From positions 1 through 61,172 of the forward strand of contig JAJTGK010000010.1 in assembly GCA_021297815.1 (NCBI GenBank): a stretch of DNA of 61,172 nucleotides. The letters are read 5' to 3'. The DNA comes from Planctomycetaceae bacterium (GTDB taxonomy: Bacteria; Planctomycetota; Phycisphaerae; Phycisphaerales; SM1A02). A model generated the notes under the pieces. That model ran no database searches and was not told the origin of the DNA. It worked only from the letters and a program-made list of their open reading frames with translations. Position numbers and translations under genes: made by a program. Shown here piece by piece: positions 8,135-16,956 of this stretch. The first letter of the stretch is position 1. Every line of letters begins with the position of its first letter.

Positions 8135-9019
8135 ATGGCTTGCACCACACCACCCGACATACGACGAACGCCTCCGTGGACACGACGGCTTGCATGCACG
8201 CTCGCCGCGGCATGCCTGGCGCTGGCTCCGGCGGCGTGCGCGACGAAACCGCGTGCATCCGCAGCGCCCACCGCGATGCAGGAAGCCGTGACGCCGCCCG
8301 CGGTACCTGCAGCGGCCGACGCGAGCCCGCCCGCCGAGCGAGTCGCCGCGGCCCCCGACACCACTCGACCCGATGTCGCGCCCATCGATCCGCCATCGCC
8401 GCAGCAGCAGCCTGCAACGCCCGAATCTCCCGCGCAAATCACCGCGGCACCCGCCAGCGCCGAGCCCGAGGAGGAACGCGCGACACCGCGCCCCCGCCGC
8501 GGGCAGCTCGCGCAGGGCGATCTCGCGCCTGATTTCACGCTTGCATCTGCTGACGGCGCGACCTCGTACACGCTCTCCTCACTGCGCGGCAAGCCCGTCG
8601 TCCTCGTCTTCGGAAGCTGCACCTGCCCGCCGTTCGTGCGCTCAACGCGCGCCACGGGCGCGCTCTTCGAGCGCTACGGCCGCCGCGCGCACTTCCTCAT
8701 GGTCTATGTGCGCGAGGCGCACCCCACCGACGGCTGGGCCGTCGAGGGCAACCGCTTCAAGGTCGCACAGCCGACCACCCTCGAGCAGCGCCGCACGGTC
8801 GCGCAGGACTTCGTGAAGGAGATCGGCATCCGCATGCCGCTCGCGGTCGACACCATCGAAGGGTCCGCCGAGCAGCTCTACGACCCGTTCCCAAACCGCC
8901 TTGTCGTGATCGACGCCGAGGGCCGCATCGCGCACATCGGCGCACGCGGACCGCAGTCGACGCTCAACAGCGCGCGCGAAGTGCCTGCGGTGCTCGACGG
9001 GCTGCTCGGCCCGCGCTGA
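8135..9019 (+). CDS. Lipoprotein with iodothyronine-deiodinase-like thioredoxin fold
   Basis: The N-terminus is a lipoprotein signal with lipobox LAPAAC (Cys35), followed by about 85 residues of Ala/Pro-rich linker, then a thioredoxin-type domain (APDFTLASADG near residue 135). FGSCTCPPF (Cys162, Cys164) and YVREAHPTDGWA (His196) match the two signature regions of the deiodinase family; in vertebrate deiodinases the position of Cys164 is selenocysteine. Here it is TGC (8624-8626), an ordinary cysteine. The later RLVVIDAEGRIAHIG fits the family's last strands. It is probably an outer-envelope redox protein; bacterial members have unknown substrates and thyroid hormone is not implied. In-frame ATGs at 8105 and 8129 are alternatives; 8135 gives the cleanest signal peptide. 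Confidence 0.7.
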   Translation: MACTTPPDIRRTPPWTRRLACTLAAACLALAPAACATKPRASAAPTAMQEAVTPPAVPAAADASPPAERVAAAPDTTRPDVAPIDPPSPQQQPATPESPAQITAAPASAEPEEERATPRPRRGQLAQGDLAPDFTLASADGATSYTLSSLRGKPVVLVFGSCTCPPFVRSTRATGALFERYGRRAHFLMVYVREAHPTDGWAVEGNRFKVAQPTTLEQRRTVAQDFVKEIGIRMPLAVDTIEGSAEQLYDPFPNRLVVIDAEGRIAHIGARGPQSTLNSAREVPAVLDGLLGPR

Positions 9020-9033
9020 TCACACGCGCCCGT

Positions 9034-10506
9034 TCACCGCGTGCGGCGCTTGTCGTGCGCCTCGACGAGCGGCTTCCACGCCTCGTCGAACGCGAACTCG
9101 TAGTTGCGCCAGCGCCCGATCGACGAGCTGTTGATCGGCCTGCGCACCTGCTCGTGCGACAGCGTGAACACGGCGCGCGCGTTCTCCTCGGGCGAAAGAC
9201 ACCGCGCGTCCATCGACAGCCCCATGCGCGACAGGCAGCGCTCCACATGCCCCGCGGGGTCGGCGACAAGATCCTCGTACACGAGGCTTTCGTGCGGCAG
9301 GCCCACATGCGCGAGCATCGCGGGAAGAATCGCCCGCTCCGCCTCGATCGCACGGCGAATCGACGCAAGGCTCGCCGTCCAGCCGTCGTTGTACGGGTGG
9401 AAGTGCGACAGCAGGATGCTGATCGCCATGTCGCGCGGATCGCGCGCGACATGCAGGCACACGGCGCCAGGCAAGATCGCGCCCACCGCGGGCAGCATGC
9501 GCCACGCACGCAGCGTCTTGTCGAAGCTCCACGACGCGCCCTCGCGCCGCAGGCGCTGCGCGCCGTCGAGATAGCGCCGCTGGATGCGCACGAGGTCGTC
9601 GCGAGGAATCGCCGCAGCGCCGCGCGGCCAGCGGCCCGTCGCCAGAAGGTCGCCGAAGATCGTCTCGATGCCGTCGTACTCGCCGATCCCGCTGATCGCA
9701 GGGTGACGGTCGAGCATCTGCTCGAGCAGCGTGGTTCCCGACCGCGGCAGGCCCACGACCAGCGCCACGCCCTGCACGGGGTCGACGCGCGGCGCGGGCG
9801 GCGCGATGCGCTTCTCAAGCATCTCGCGGTGCATGCGCACGGGCATGAGGTGTCCTTCGAGGTCGAAGGGCGGCGTGGTGTCGGCGTGCACGCGCAGCGC
9901 AAGGTCGTACGCCTCGCGGTATCGGGCGCTTTTGTCGAGAAGTCCCACCGCCTCGAAGCCCGCCGCGCGGCGCAGCAGCGGGTTGCGCTCGCGCCCGAGG
10001 ATCGCGACGAGCTCGTCGATCGCCGCCGCAGGCTCCTCCTTCGACTTCATGCGCGCGGTCATCAGCGCCGCGCGCGGGTCGCGCATCCAGTCTCCGCCCT
10101 TCGCGAGCAACTCGCGCAGCTCGTCGCGCCTGTGCGCGAACCAGAGCACCTCGGCAAGCATCACGGCGGCTTCGTTCGCATACGGAGTCCGTTCGGCCGA
10201 AAGCCTGCGCAGGCGCTCGGCGGCGCGATCGGTGCGCCCGAGCCGCTGGTCGAGCATCGAGGCGACGAGCCGCGCCTGCGGATCCTGCGGCGCAAGCTTC
10301 AGCGCCTGCTCCGCATCGGCGTCGGCCTCGGCGATGCGTCCGAGCATGGCCGCCGCACGCGCGCGGCCAAGCCAGCCCGCCAGGCTGTGCCGCGACTTGC
10401 GCACCAGTTCGTCGGCCACTCGCCACGCCGCGGGCGCGTCGCCCACGCCGATCAGACGCTCGATCTCCTGCGCGGGAGGAAGGGCCGGCGGTTGATTCGG
10501 AGGCAC
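9034..10506 (-). CDS. TPR-containing sulfotransferase
   Basis: A 490-residue fusion. The N-terminal half (about residues 10-210) is made of TPR-like helical repeats (AWRVADELVRKSRHSLAGWL, then ADADAEQALKLAPQDPQARL). The C-terminal half is a PAPS-dependent sulfotransferase: VVGLPRSGTTLLEQMLDRHP (about 250-269) is the phosphosulfate-binding loop, and HVARDPRDMAISI is the 3'-phosphate-binding motif. Such fusions are widespread in planctomycetes and proteobacteria; acceptors are mostly unknown but may be peptides or glycans. The start is GTG at 10506. The ATP-grasp gene ends only 9 bases upstream on the same strand, so the pair is likely an operon. Confidence 0.87.
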   Translation of the reverse strand: MPPNQPPALPPAQEIERLIGVGDAPAAWRVADELVRKSRHSLAGWLGRARAAAMLGRIAEADADAEQALKLAPQDPQARLVASMLDQRLGRTDRAAERLRRLSAERTPYANEAAVMLAEVLWFAHRRDELRELLAKGGDWMRDPRAALMTARMKSKEEPAAAIDELVAILGRERNPLLRRAAGFEAVGLLDKSARYREAYDLALRVHADTTPPFDLEGHLMPVRMHREMLEKRIAPPAPRVDPVQGVALVVGLPRSGTTLLEQMLDRHPAISGIGEYDGIETIFGDLLATGRWPRGAAAIPRDDLVRIQRRYLDGAQRLRREGASWSFDKTLRAWRMLPAVGAILPGAVCLHVARDPRDMAISILLSHFHPYNDGWTASLASIRRAIEAERAILPAMLAHVGLPHESLVYEDLVADPAGHVERCLSRMGLSMDARCLSPEENARAVFTLSHEQVRRPINSSSIGRWRNYEFAFDEAWKPLVEAHDKRRTR

Positions 10507-10515
10507 ACCGAGACT

Positions 10516-11367
10516 CTACCCGAGCGGCAGCCCGAGCACGGCGCGCGCAAGCATGCCCGCCTGCGCAGGTGCTCGGTCGAGGAAGAGCGAAGGCTCGAGG
10601 ATCTCGAGCTCCATGAGCAGCGGCCGTCCGTCGGCGCCGCGCGCAAGGTCGACGCGCGCGTAGGCGAGTTCTCCGAAGCCAAGCGACGCGACATGCCGCA
10701 GGATGTCCTGTGCAAGCGCCCGCTCGTCGTCGTCAGGGTCGACGAGCCCGCGCGACTGCTCGGCGTCGCCGTTCCACCGCGCGCCCTTGTGGATCGCATG
10801 CGAGAACCGCCCGCCGAAGTGCACCATGTTCGTCTCGCCGTGCGACACGACCGACGCAAGGCACGGCTGTACGAGCAGGTCGCGCTCCGCATGCTCGAGG
10901 TGGTGGGCATGCACCGCCGCGAAGTCGCCGCGCGCCACGCGGATCGTGGCGAACGACCCCGCGCTCACCGCGGGCTTCACGACGAGCTCGCCGTGCCGCG
11001 CGAACATGGCGGCCCAGTCGACCTCTTGGCCCGCATGCACGAACTCGGTCGGCACGACCGAAAGCCCCTCGCGGGCAAGCGCGACCAGGTATCGCTTGTG
11101 CAGATTCCAGCGCAGCGCCTCCACGGGGTTCACGAGGCGCGTCGCGGCGGAGACCCTGTCGAGCCAGCCGAGGAACGCGCGAAGGCGCGCCACATAGTTC
11201 CATGTCGAGCGCACAAGCGCGAGGTCGTAGGCGCTCCAGTCGACGCGCTCGTCTTCCCAGGCCACGACCTCGGCCGACGCGCCGAGGTCCGCAAACGCAC
11301 GCGCCAGGATCGGAAGATCGGCGTCCGGCCGTGGCATCTCGGTGCAGGTGACGAGCGCGATGCGCAT
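10516..11367 (-). CDS. Orphan ATP-grasp ligase, resembling cyclo-ligase DcsG and RimK-type enzymes
   Basis: A 283-residue protein. The N-terminal part (IALVTCTEMPRPDADLPIL) and RSTWNYVARLRAFLGWLDRV resemble the pre-ATP-grasp domain of DcsG-type O-ureido-serine cyclo-ligases. ELVVKPAVSAGSFATIRV is the ATP-grasp beta-hairpin and glycine-rich loop; LLMELEILEPSLFLD near the C-terminus carries the Glu/Asn-type magnesium ligands (the second position is Ile, not Asn, which is usual in this subgroup). It would activate a carboxylate as an acyl phosphate and join it to an amine. No carrier protein or peptide gene is adjacent except the cotranscribed TPR-sulfotransferase, so the substrate is unknown. 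Confidence 0.75.
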   Translation of the reverse strand: MRIALVTCTEMPRPDADLPILARAFADLGASAEVVAWEDERVDWSAYDLALVRSTWNYVARLRAFLGWLDRVSAATRLVNPVEALRWNLHKRYLVALAREGLSVVPTEFVHAGQEVDWAAMFARHGELVVKPAVSAGSFATIRVARGDFAAVHAHHLEHAERDLLVQPCLASVVSHGETNMVHFGGRFSHAIHKGARWNGDAEQSRGLVDPDDDERALAQDILRHVASLGFGELAYARVDLARGADGRPLLMELEILEPSLFLDRAPAQAGMLARAVLGLPLG

Positions 11368-11614
11368 CGGGGAATCGTAGGGTTTCTGCTGATTCGCGAG
11401 CCAAGCGGCGGGGCGAATGCCTGCATCTCGCAGATGCGTCAGAAGGTTGGAAAGACCTTGACCCGACGCTGCTTCACTTCATACTCTCGGCCTCTCGGAG
11501 GAGGGACGCCGCGCCAGGCGCGGCCAAGGGAACTTGCCTCCGAAGCCGGTCGCACCGCGCCTTGCGCGTGGTGGTCCTCGTCCGTGTCACGCACAGCCCC
11601 GCTTCGAGCACTCC

Positions 11615-12286
11615 ATGCAGATCCGAACCTCCGTCGCCGCCTCGCTCGCCTTCCTCGCAGCCACCGCCGCTCATGCCGCGATCGTCGGCTTTACCGAGAA
11701 CTTCACGACCGACAGCGCCAACTGGCGGAACGCGGGCGGCGTGACGCCGCTCACCTGGTCCGCCGCGGGCGGCCCGCTCGGTGGCAGCTTCGCCTCGAGC
11801 ACCTTCAACCTGAGCACCACGACCTCGGGCGGCTTCCCGCCGACGGTCATCCGCGCGCATGCGTCGTACCCCTCGTCGGGCGGCGCGTATGTGGGCAACT
11901 GGATCACCGAGGGCGCGACGGGCGTCGTGTTCCAGTTCCGCCACAACCTGCCCGAGGCCGTGTTCGTCACGGGTCGCTTCGCGAGCCCGCAGAACTTCCC
12001 AGGCGCCTCGGTGCTCTCGTCGGCCGCGGTGCAGGCGGGTGTCTGGACCACCGTGTCGTTCAACCTCACCGAAGGCAGCAACGACATCATCTCGCTCGGC
12101 GGCAGCACCTACGCGGCGATCTTCTCGAACATCGGCAACATGCAGTTCGGGTTCAATGTCTCGCCCACGCTCGCCGGCCAGAACATCGACGGCACCTTCG
12201 ACATCGCGAACTTCCAGATCGTGCCCGCGCCTGGCGCGCTCGCGCTCATCGCCCTCGCAGGGCTCGTCACGCGCCGCCGACGCTGA
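11615..12286 (+). CDS. Secreted protein with PEP-CTERM-like tail (VPAPG type)
   Basis: A 223-residue protein with a clear signal peptide (MQIRTSVAASLAFLAATAAHA, cleavage after AHA), a beta-rich middle of unknown fold (FTENFTTDSANWRN at the start recalls carbohydrate-binding-like modules) and a C-terminus of VPAPGALALIALAGL followed by TRRRR. That last segment has the parts of an exosortase or rhombosortase sorting tail: short motif, hydrophobic helix, arginine cluster. No Shine-Dalgarno sequence lies close to the ATG. The 247 bases upstream hold short hairpins (for example around 11510-11526) but no gene that I can support. Function unknown; surface location inferred. Confidence 0.8.
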   Translation: MQIRTSVAASLAFLAATAAHAAIVGFTENFTTDSANWRNAGGVTPLTWSAAGGPLGGSFASSTFNLSTTTSGGFPPTVIRAHASYPSSGGAYVGNWITEGATGVVFQFRHNLPEAVFVTGRFASPQNFPGASVLSSAAVQAGVWTTVSFNLTEGSNDIISLGGSTYAAIFSNIGNMQFGFNVSPTLAGQNIDGTFDIANFQIVPAPGALALIALAGLVTRRRR

Positions 12287-12303
12287 ACGACGCGCTGCCC
12301 GCC

Positions 12304-12932
12304 GCATCGTGCCGAGATCATTGGGTCTTGCGACCCAGTGGCTTGGCACTGGGTCGCCCTGTTTCCGAGTCTCGCGAGGGCGCGCGCGAAGCGCGGTCCT
12401 TCACCATGTCGATCCCGAGGACCGTCGGGCTTTGCCCGACGCATCGTGCCGAGATCGTGGGATCCTGCGACCCAGTGGCTTCGCACTGGGCACCCGCCGC
12501 GCACGGCGCGGCGGCGTCCTATGAAACAACCACACCGAGTGTCGTTCAGAGAATCCCTGTGAGAACCACCCGAATCGCCGTCGGCCGAAGGCCCGCGGTG
12601 TCGAGTGTCGTTCGGAGGATCCGCGTGGAAACCACCCGAATCGCCGTCGGCCGAAGGCCCGCGGTGTCGAGTGTCGTTCGGAGGATCCGCGTGGAAACCA
12701 CCCGAATCGCCGTCGGCCGAAGGCCCGTGGTGTCGAGTGTCGTTCGGAGGATCCGCGTGGAAACCACCCGAATCGTCGTCGGCCGAAGGCCCGTGGTGTC
12801 GAGTGTCGTTCGGAGGATCCGCGTGGAAACCACCCGAACCGCCGTCGGCCAAAGGCCGACGGGTGCCCAGTCCGCAGGCACTGGGTCGCCCCGTACTCCG
12901 ATCTCGCGAGGGCGCGCGCGAAGCGCGGTCCT
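12304..12932 (+). repeat. Mosaic of hairpin-forming intergenic repeats
   Basis: This gene-free stretch is built from repeated blocks. GCATCGTGCCGAGATC occurs at 12304 and 12441, each followed by a hairpin with stem CCCAGTG/CACTGGG (12334-12353, loop GCTTGG; 12471-12490, loop GCTTCG); a third copy of that stem, shorter, is at 12866-12885. A 30-base block starting CTCGCGAGGGCGCGCGC occurs at 12371-12400 and 12903-12932 and also folds on itself. GTCGGGC-TTT-GCCCGAC at 12424-12440 is a further perfect stem. The rest of 12287-12982 is the tandem array listed separately. The strand label is arbitrary. Confidence 0.8.
12535..12864 (+). repeat. Tandem array, five copies of a 66-bp unit
   Basis: Units begin at 12535, 12601, 12667, 12733 and 12799, each starting near TCGAGTGTCGTTCGGAGGAT. 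Copies 2 to 5 are almost identical; copy 1 is diverged. Each carries a small dyad GGCC-GAA-GGCC. Because 66 is a multiple of three, every frame stays open and spurious repeat proteins appear on both strands. There are no unique spacers, so this is not a CRISPR array. Confidence 0.9.
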
Positions 12933-12982
12933 CGACCGCTTCAAACCCGGCGATCCGTCACCGTGCCCCGCGTCATCCGTCG

Positions 12983-14683
12983 TCACGCGCCGCCGACAGC
13001 GGCCTCGAGTTCCCTGAGTTCCACCGCGGAAACTCGCTCGATCAAGCCCAGGCTGCGGTAGGTCTCGAGCTTCGACTCCGCCTCGAACCGCGCGTACATC
13101 GTGGTCGAATCGACGATGCGCTTGCCGAGGATCTCCTCGAGCTGCGCCTGCGTGTAGGTCGGCTTCACCGCCGCCGTCGACTTCGTGCCGTACTGCTGCA
13201 GGTTCGACGCAAAGATGCCCGCCGCGCTGACAGGCAGGAAGTCCTCGTAGCGCAGCCCCTCGTAGTCGACGAACCCGCCGCGCACGAGCTCCATCAGGTC
13301 GGTCGTCGGTAGCGCGCCCGACTTGCCCGCCGCGATCCCCTTCGGCGTCGCGACATACCGCGCATACACGAGCTTCGCCGAGATCAGTTCAGGCAGCGTC
13401 TTCGGGAACGCCGCGAACGGCCTCGCATACAGCGCCTCGTACGCGGCCATGTCGCGCTTCGGCAGCCCCGGATCCTTCTCGCGCGCCGCATCCGCCTCGG
13501 CCAGGCACGCGTCGTACATCGCACGACCCGCGGGCGTGCACGCGTAGAACCGCTCCTCGATCTCGCCGAACCGCGCGGTGTGCGTCGACTGCACGACCGA
13601 ACCGTCGACCTCGGCGAACTCGACCGGCTCCGTCAGCGCCTTGTACGCATCCTGCCGAAGGAGGACGGGCGTGTCCTCGCTCGGCCCTTCGGTGAAGTCC
13701 TTGAACCCCGCGTGCTTGAGCTCTGCCAGCGCGAACTCGGATCCCGCAAACCTGCGCACGAGCGCGCCCGCCGCCGCCGCGACATCGGCGCTCGACACGC
13801 TGCCCGCGCGGTACCGCGCGATCTCCTCGAGCGGCACATGCTTGAAGTGCAGCTTCATGAAGTCGTGGTCCGCCTGCTTCATGAGCCGCGCGAGCACCGT
13901 GCGCGCGCGCGCCCCGAACCACGCCGCATCGACCTCGCCGAGGCAGTGCTTCATCGCCGCCGTGTACAGGTCCATGCAGAAGGTGTTCGGCGTCAGGTGG
14001 TTCAGGTGGTGCGACTGGAAGCACGCGATGTCGGCCGCGATCTTGAAGCCCGCCGCCGACAGCTCCTTGTACAGCGCATGGTCGCGCGCCTTGCCCGTCC
14101 ACTTGAAGATGCGGTCGGTGCACTCCTTGATCAGCGCCTCGCCGTCCTCGCGGCCGAGGCCGCCCTGCCGCTCGGACTTCTCGATGAGCTCCTTCGCGCG
14201 GTCGCTGAACACGGTGCGCTTCGCAAGCAGCGCCTCGATGCGCGCCTTCGTCGCAGGGTCGAAGTAGTCGGTCATCAGCACCGAGCTGAACACGCGGTGC
14301 TCGGGCCGATGCACCGACCGGAACGCCGTCGCGATGATCGGCTGGCTCTTCGAGCCGACATTCGTCATGTCGTAGAAGTTGTGCGGCTCCATCGCGAAGC
14401 AGCCGAACAGCCGGCCGATCCAGCGGTACTCGTCGGGCCTGCCGATGCGGATCGCGCCGTGGCGCTCGCCGCTCGTGCGCTCGAGCTCCTCGCCCGACAT
14501 CGCGAAACCCACATGCAGCCGCGACAGAAGCCCGCACACCGTCTCGTTGCACGCCTTGTTCACGAGCAGCGCGCGGTCGTACAGCGGAACCTCCTTGCCG
14601 AACATCGCGCTCAGCGCCGCGAAGAGGCGGTTCTGCATGTCCAGCTTGCTTTCGAGCGCGGTGCCAGCGGCGAAGGTCGTCAT
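12983..14683 (-). CDS. DUF1338 family, 2-oxoadipate dioxygenase/decarboxylase-like enzyme
   Basis: A 566-residue soluble protein. RHGAIRIGRPDEYRWIGRLF (about residues 88-107), followed by MEPHNFYDMTNVGSKSQ and IIATAFR, is the conserved core of the HglS/YdcJ family, and QSHHLNHLTPNTFCMDLY supplies a second conserved histidine motif; family members bind one iron or other metal through two His and one Glu. Near the C-terminus YEDFLPVSAAGIF is another family signature. HglS converts 2-oxoadipate to D-2-hydroxyglutarate in lysine catabolism; no lysine-catabolism gene lies nearby here. The protein is about 100 residues longer than the Pseudomonas enzyme. The start at 14683 is chosen for the upstream GAGGAAA at good spacing. 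Confidence 0.8.
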   Translation of the reverse strand: MTTFAAGTALESKLDMQNRLFAALSAMFGKEVPLYDRALLVNKACNETVCGLLSRLHVGFAMSGEELERTSGERHGAIRIGRPDEYRWIGRLFGCFAMEPHNFYDMTNVGSKSQPIIATAFRSVHRPEHRVFSSVLMTDYFDPATKARIEALLAKRTVFSDRAKELIEKSERQGGLGREDGEALIKECTDRIFKWTGKARDHALYKELSAAGFKIAADIACFQSHHLNHLTPNTFCMDLYTAAMKHCLGEVDAAWFGARARTVLARLMKQADHDFMKLHFKHVPLEEIARYRAGSVSSADVAAAAGALVRRFAGSEFALAELKHAGFKDFTEGPSEDTPVLLRQDAYKALTEPVEFAEVDGSVVQSTHTARFGEIEERFYACTPAGRAMYDACLAEADAAREKDPGLPKRDMAAYEALYARPFAAFPKTLPELISAKLVYARYVATPKGIAAGKSGALPTTDLMELVRGGFVDYEGLRYEDFLPVSAAGIFASNLQQYGTKSTAAVKPTYTQAQLEEILGKRIVDSTTMYARFEAESKLETYRSLGLIERVSAVELRELEAAVGGA

Positions 14684-14810
14684 CGTGGTTTCCTCATCAG
14701 GCCTCGTGAAGTCCCGTGCGAACGCCTGTATCGGCAAGAATAGCCCCCGCGGCCCCGCGCGGATCCACGAAACGCCGATCGCGGCGCGACGGGCGGCGGT
14801 CCGTCCGCGC

Positions 14811-16940
14811 CTATCGGTCGATGCCCGCAAGATCGAGGAAGAACGCGTGCTCCCGCGCGATGCCCTTCAGGCGCTCGAAGCGGCCCGAGTTGCCCCCGTG
14901 CCCCGCCTCCATGTTGATCTGGAACAGGAACGGATTCGCGTCGGTCCGCAGGCGGCGGCAGCGCGCCACATACTTCGCAGGCTCGAAATACTGCACCTGC
15001 GAGTCCCACAGGCCCGTGGTCACCAGCATCGCGGGGTAGTCCTTCGCGCGCAGGTTGTCGTACGGCGAGTACGACAAAATGTAGTCGTACGCCTCCTTCG
15101 ACTCGATGGGGTTGCCCCACTGCGTCCACTCGTTCGTGGTCAGCGGAATGCTCGCGTCGAGCATCGTGGTCAGCGCGTCGACGAACGGCACGCCGAGCGC
15201 GACGCCGCGGTAGCGGTCGCCCGCCTCGTTCACCACGGCGCCCATCAGCAGGCCGCCCGCGCTCGCGCCCTTCGCGAAGACGAGCGACGGCGCGCCCCAC
15301 TTCTCGCGCACCAGGAAGTCGGTCGCGTCGACGAAGTCGTTGAAGGTGTTCCGCTTGCGCAGCAGGCGGCCGTCCTCGTACCAGTCCTGCCCGAGGTCGG
15401 CGCCGCCGCGGATGTGCGCATACGCCACCGCGAATCCGCGGTCGAGGAGCGGCAGCCACGACATGCCGAAATCCGCATCCTGCGGAAACCCATACGAGCC
15501 GTAGCCGTCGATCACGATCGGGCATGTGCCGTCGTGGCGGTAGCGGTCGCGGCGCCACGCGATCGACACGGGAATGCGCTTCCCATCGCGGCTCGGCGCC
15601 CACACACGCGCGGTGTCGTACAGCGACGCGTCGAACCCAGGAACTTCCTGCACCTTGCGCACGGTGCGCGCGCCCGTCGCAAGATCAAAGTCCACCGTCG
15701 TCGGCGGCGAGACCATCGTCGAGGTCACCACGCGCACGCACGGGCTCGCAGCATCGCGGTTCTCGCCGAGCACCGTGGTGAACGCAGGTGCGTCGGCCGC
15801 AAGCCGCGCGCGCTCGGCGCCGTCCCAGCCGATCACCCGCACCTGCGAGTTCGCAAGCACGCGCTCCTGCAGCGCGATCGCGCCCTCGAGGAGCGCGAAG
15901 TCGTCGAGCGCCGCCTCGACGCGGTGCGGCACGAGCTCGCGCCACGACGCCTCTTCGGCCACCGCCGCATCATCGGCGCTGACGAGCCTGAAGTTGCGCG
16001 CGCCGAGGTTCGTGCGGATCACCCAGCGCCCGCCGAGATGATCGGCGTAGTTGCGCACGCCGTCGCGCCGCGGCAGCACGACGCGCGGCATCGCCTCGGG
16101 CTGCCCGCGCGGCACCGTGCGCAGTTCGTTCGTATCGAAGCCATCGCTCTCGATCAGGACGAACTCGTCGGACGCACTCGGCGAGATCTCGATCGTGAGC
16201 TCCTCGTCCTTCTCCTCGTAGACCAGCGCGTCCGACGCGACAGGTGCCCCAAGCGCGTGCCTGAACACGGGCCCCGTGACGAGCAGCACGGGGTCCTGCC
16301 GCACATAGAAGAGCGTGCGCCCGTCCTTCGACCACACCACGGGCTCGAGCACGCCCTCGATCTCATCAGCCAGCATGCGGCCCGTCGACAGGTCGCGCAC
16401 GCGCAGCACATGCGTGCGGCGGCCGCCTCGGTCCTCGGTCCACGCGACAAGCCTGCCGTCGTCCGACACCGCGTACGAACCGAGCGCGAAGTAGTCGCGT
16501 CCCTTCGCAAGCTCGCCGCAGTCGAGCAGCGTCTCGACCGCCGCCGCGGCGTCCTGCTCGCGCGGCGAGCCGCGGCGCCGCAGGATCTTCGGATACTGCC
16601 CGCCCTGCTCGAACGCCGTCCAGTACCACCAGCCGCGCTCGTACGCGGGCACGCTCGAATCGTCCTGCTTCAGTCGCGCGATCAGCTCGCCCGTCACCGC
16701 ACGCTGCAGCGGCGCGAGCCGCCGCATGTAGCCGTCGGTGTGCGCCTGCTCGGCCTCGAGGTGCCGCATGATCTCGGGCCGCTTGCGCTCGGGGTCGTCG
16801 TCGCGCATCCAGTAGTACTCGTCGACGCGCGTGCCGTGCCGGCTGCGCACCTCGAACGGCCGCATCTCCGCCACAGGCGCACGAGGTGAAGAGCAGGATG
16901 CGGCAAGCGACGCGAGCAGCACGACGAGGAGGCGCTTCAT
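14811..16940 (-). CDS. ptrB: Oligopeptidase B-like S9 family serine peptidase, lipoprotein
   Basis: A 709-residue protein: lipoprotein signal (lipobox SLAASC, about residue 16), seven-bladed propeller, then an alpha/beta-hydrolase domain. DEYYWMRDDDPERKRPEIM near the N-terminus is typical of oligopeptidase B. The catalytic serine is Ser560 in KGASAGGLLMG; the aspartate lies in TTGLWDSQVQYFEP and the histidine in EAGHGGNSGRF. It would cut short peptides after Arg or Lys in the periplasm or outer membrane. The ATG at 16940 was preferred to the GTG at 16949. The gene lies downstream of the dockerin protein gene on the same strand, but a strong terminator separates them. Confidence 0.88.
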   Translation of the reverse strand: MKRLLVVLLASLAASCSSPRAPVAEMRPFEVRSRHGTRVDEYYWMRDDDPERKRPEIMRHLEAEQAHTDGYMRRLAPLQRAVTGELIARLKQDDSSVPAYERGWWYWTAFEQGGQYPKILRRRGSPREQDAAAAVETLLDCGELAKGRDYFALGSYAVSDDGRLVAWTEDRGGRRTHVLRVRDLSTGRMLADEIEGVLEPVVWSKDGRTLFYVRQDPVLLVTGPVFRHALGAPVASDALVYEEKDEELTIEISPSASDEFVLIESDGFDTNELRTVPRGQPEAMPRVVLPRRDGVRNYADHLGGRWVIRTNLGARNFRLVSADDAAVAEEASWRELVPHRVEAALDDFALLEGAIALQERVLANSQVRVIGWDGAERARLAADAPAFTTVLGENRDAASPCVRVVTSTMVSPPTTVDFDLATGARTVRKVQEVPGFDASLYDTARVWAPSRDGKRIPVSIAWRRDRYRHDGTCPIVIDGYGSYGFPQDADFGMSWLPLLDRGFAVAYAHIRGGADLGQDWYEDGRLLRKRNTFNDFVDATDFLVREKWGAPSLVFAKGASAGGLLMGAVVNEAGDRYRGVALGVPFVDALTTMLDASIPLTTNEWTQWGNPIESKEAYDYILSYSPYDNLRAKDYPAMLVTTGLWDSQVQYFEPAKYVARCRRLRTDANPFLFQINMEAGHGGNSGRFERLKGIAREHAFFLDLAGIDR

Positions 16941-16956
16941 GGCGCGCACGATACGC

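Noticed and set aside
8624-8626. Selenocysteine codon at the deiodinase active site
   Set aside because: The codon is TGC (cysteine), not TGA, and no SECIS-like structure was sought or needed.
12535-12864. CRISPR array or 22-residue repeat protein
   Set aside because: The repeats are contiguous with no unique spacers, and 66-bp periodicity keeps all frames open without a start signal or domain.
9055-13017. A 1320-residue plus-strand open frame running antisense through the sulfotransferase and ATP-grasp genes and the repeat array
   Set aside because: Very high GC makes stop codons rare. The frame is Arg/His/Ala-rich with no domain, lies opposite well-recognised genes and passes through tandem repeats.
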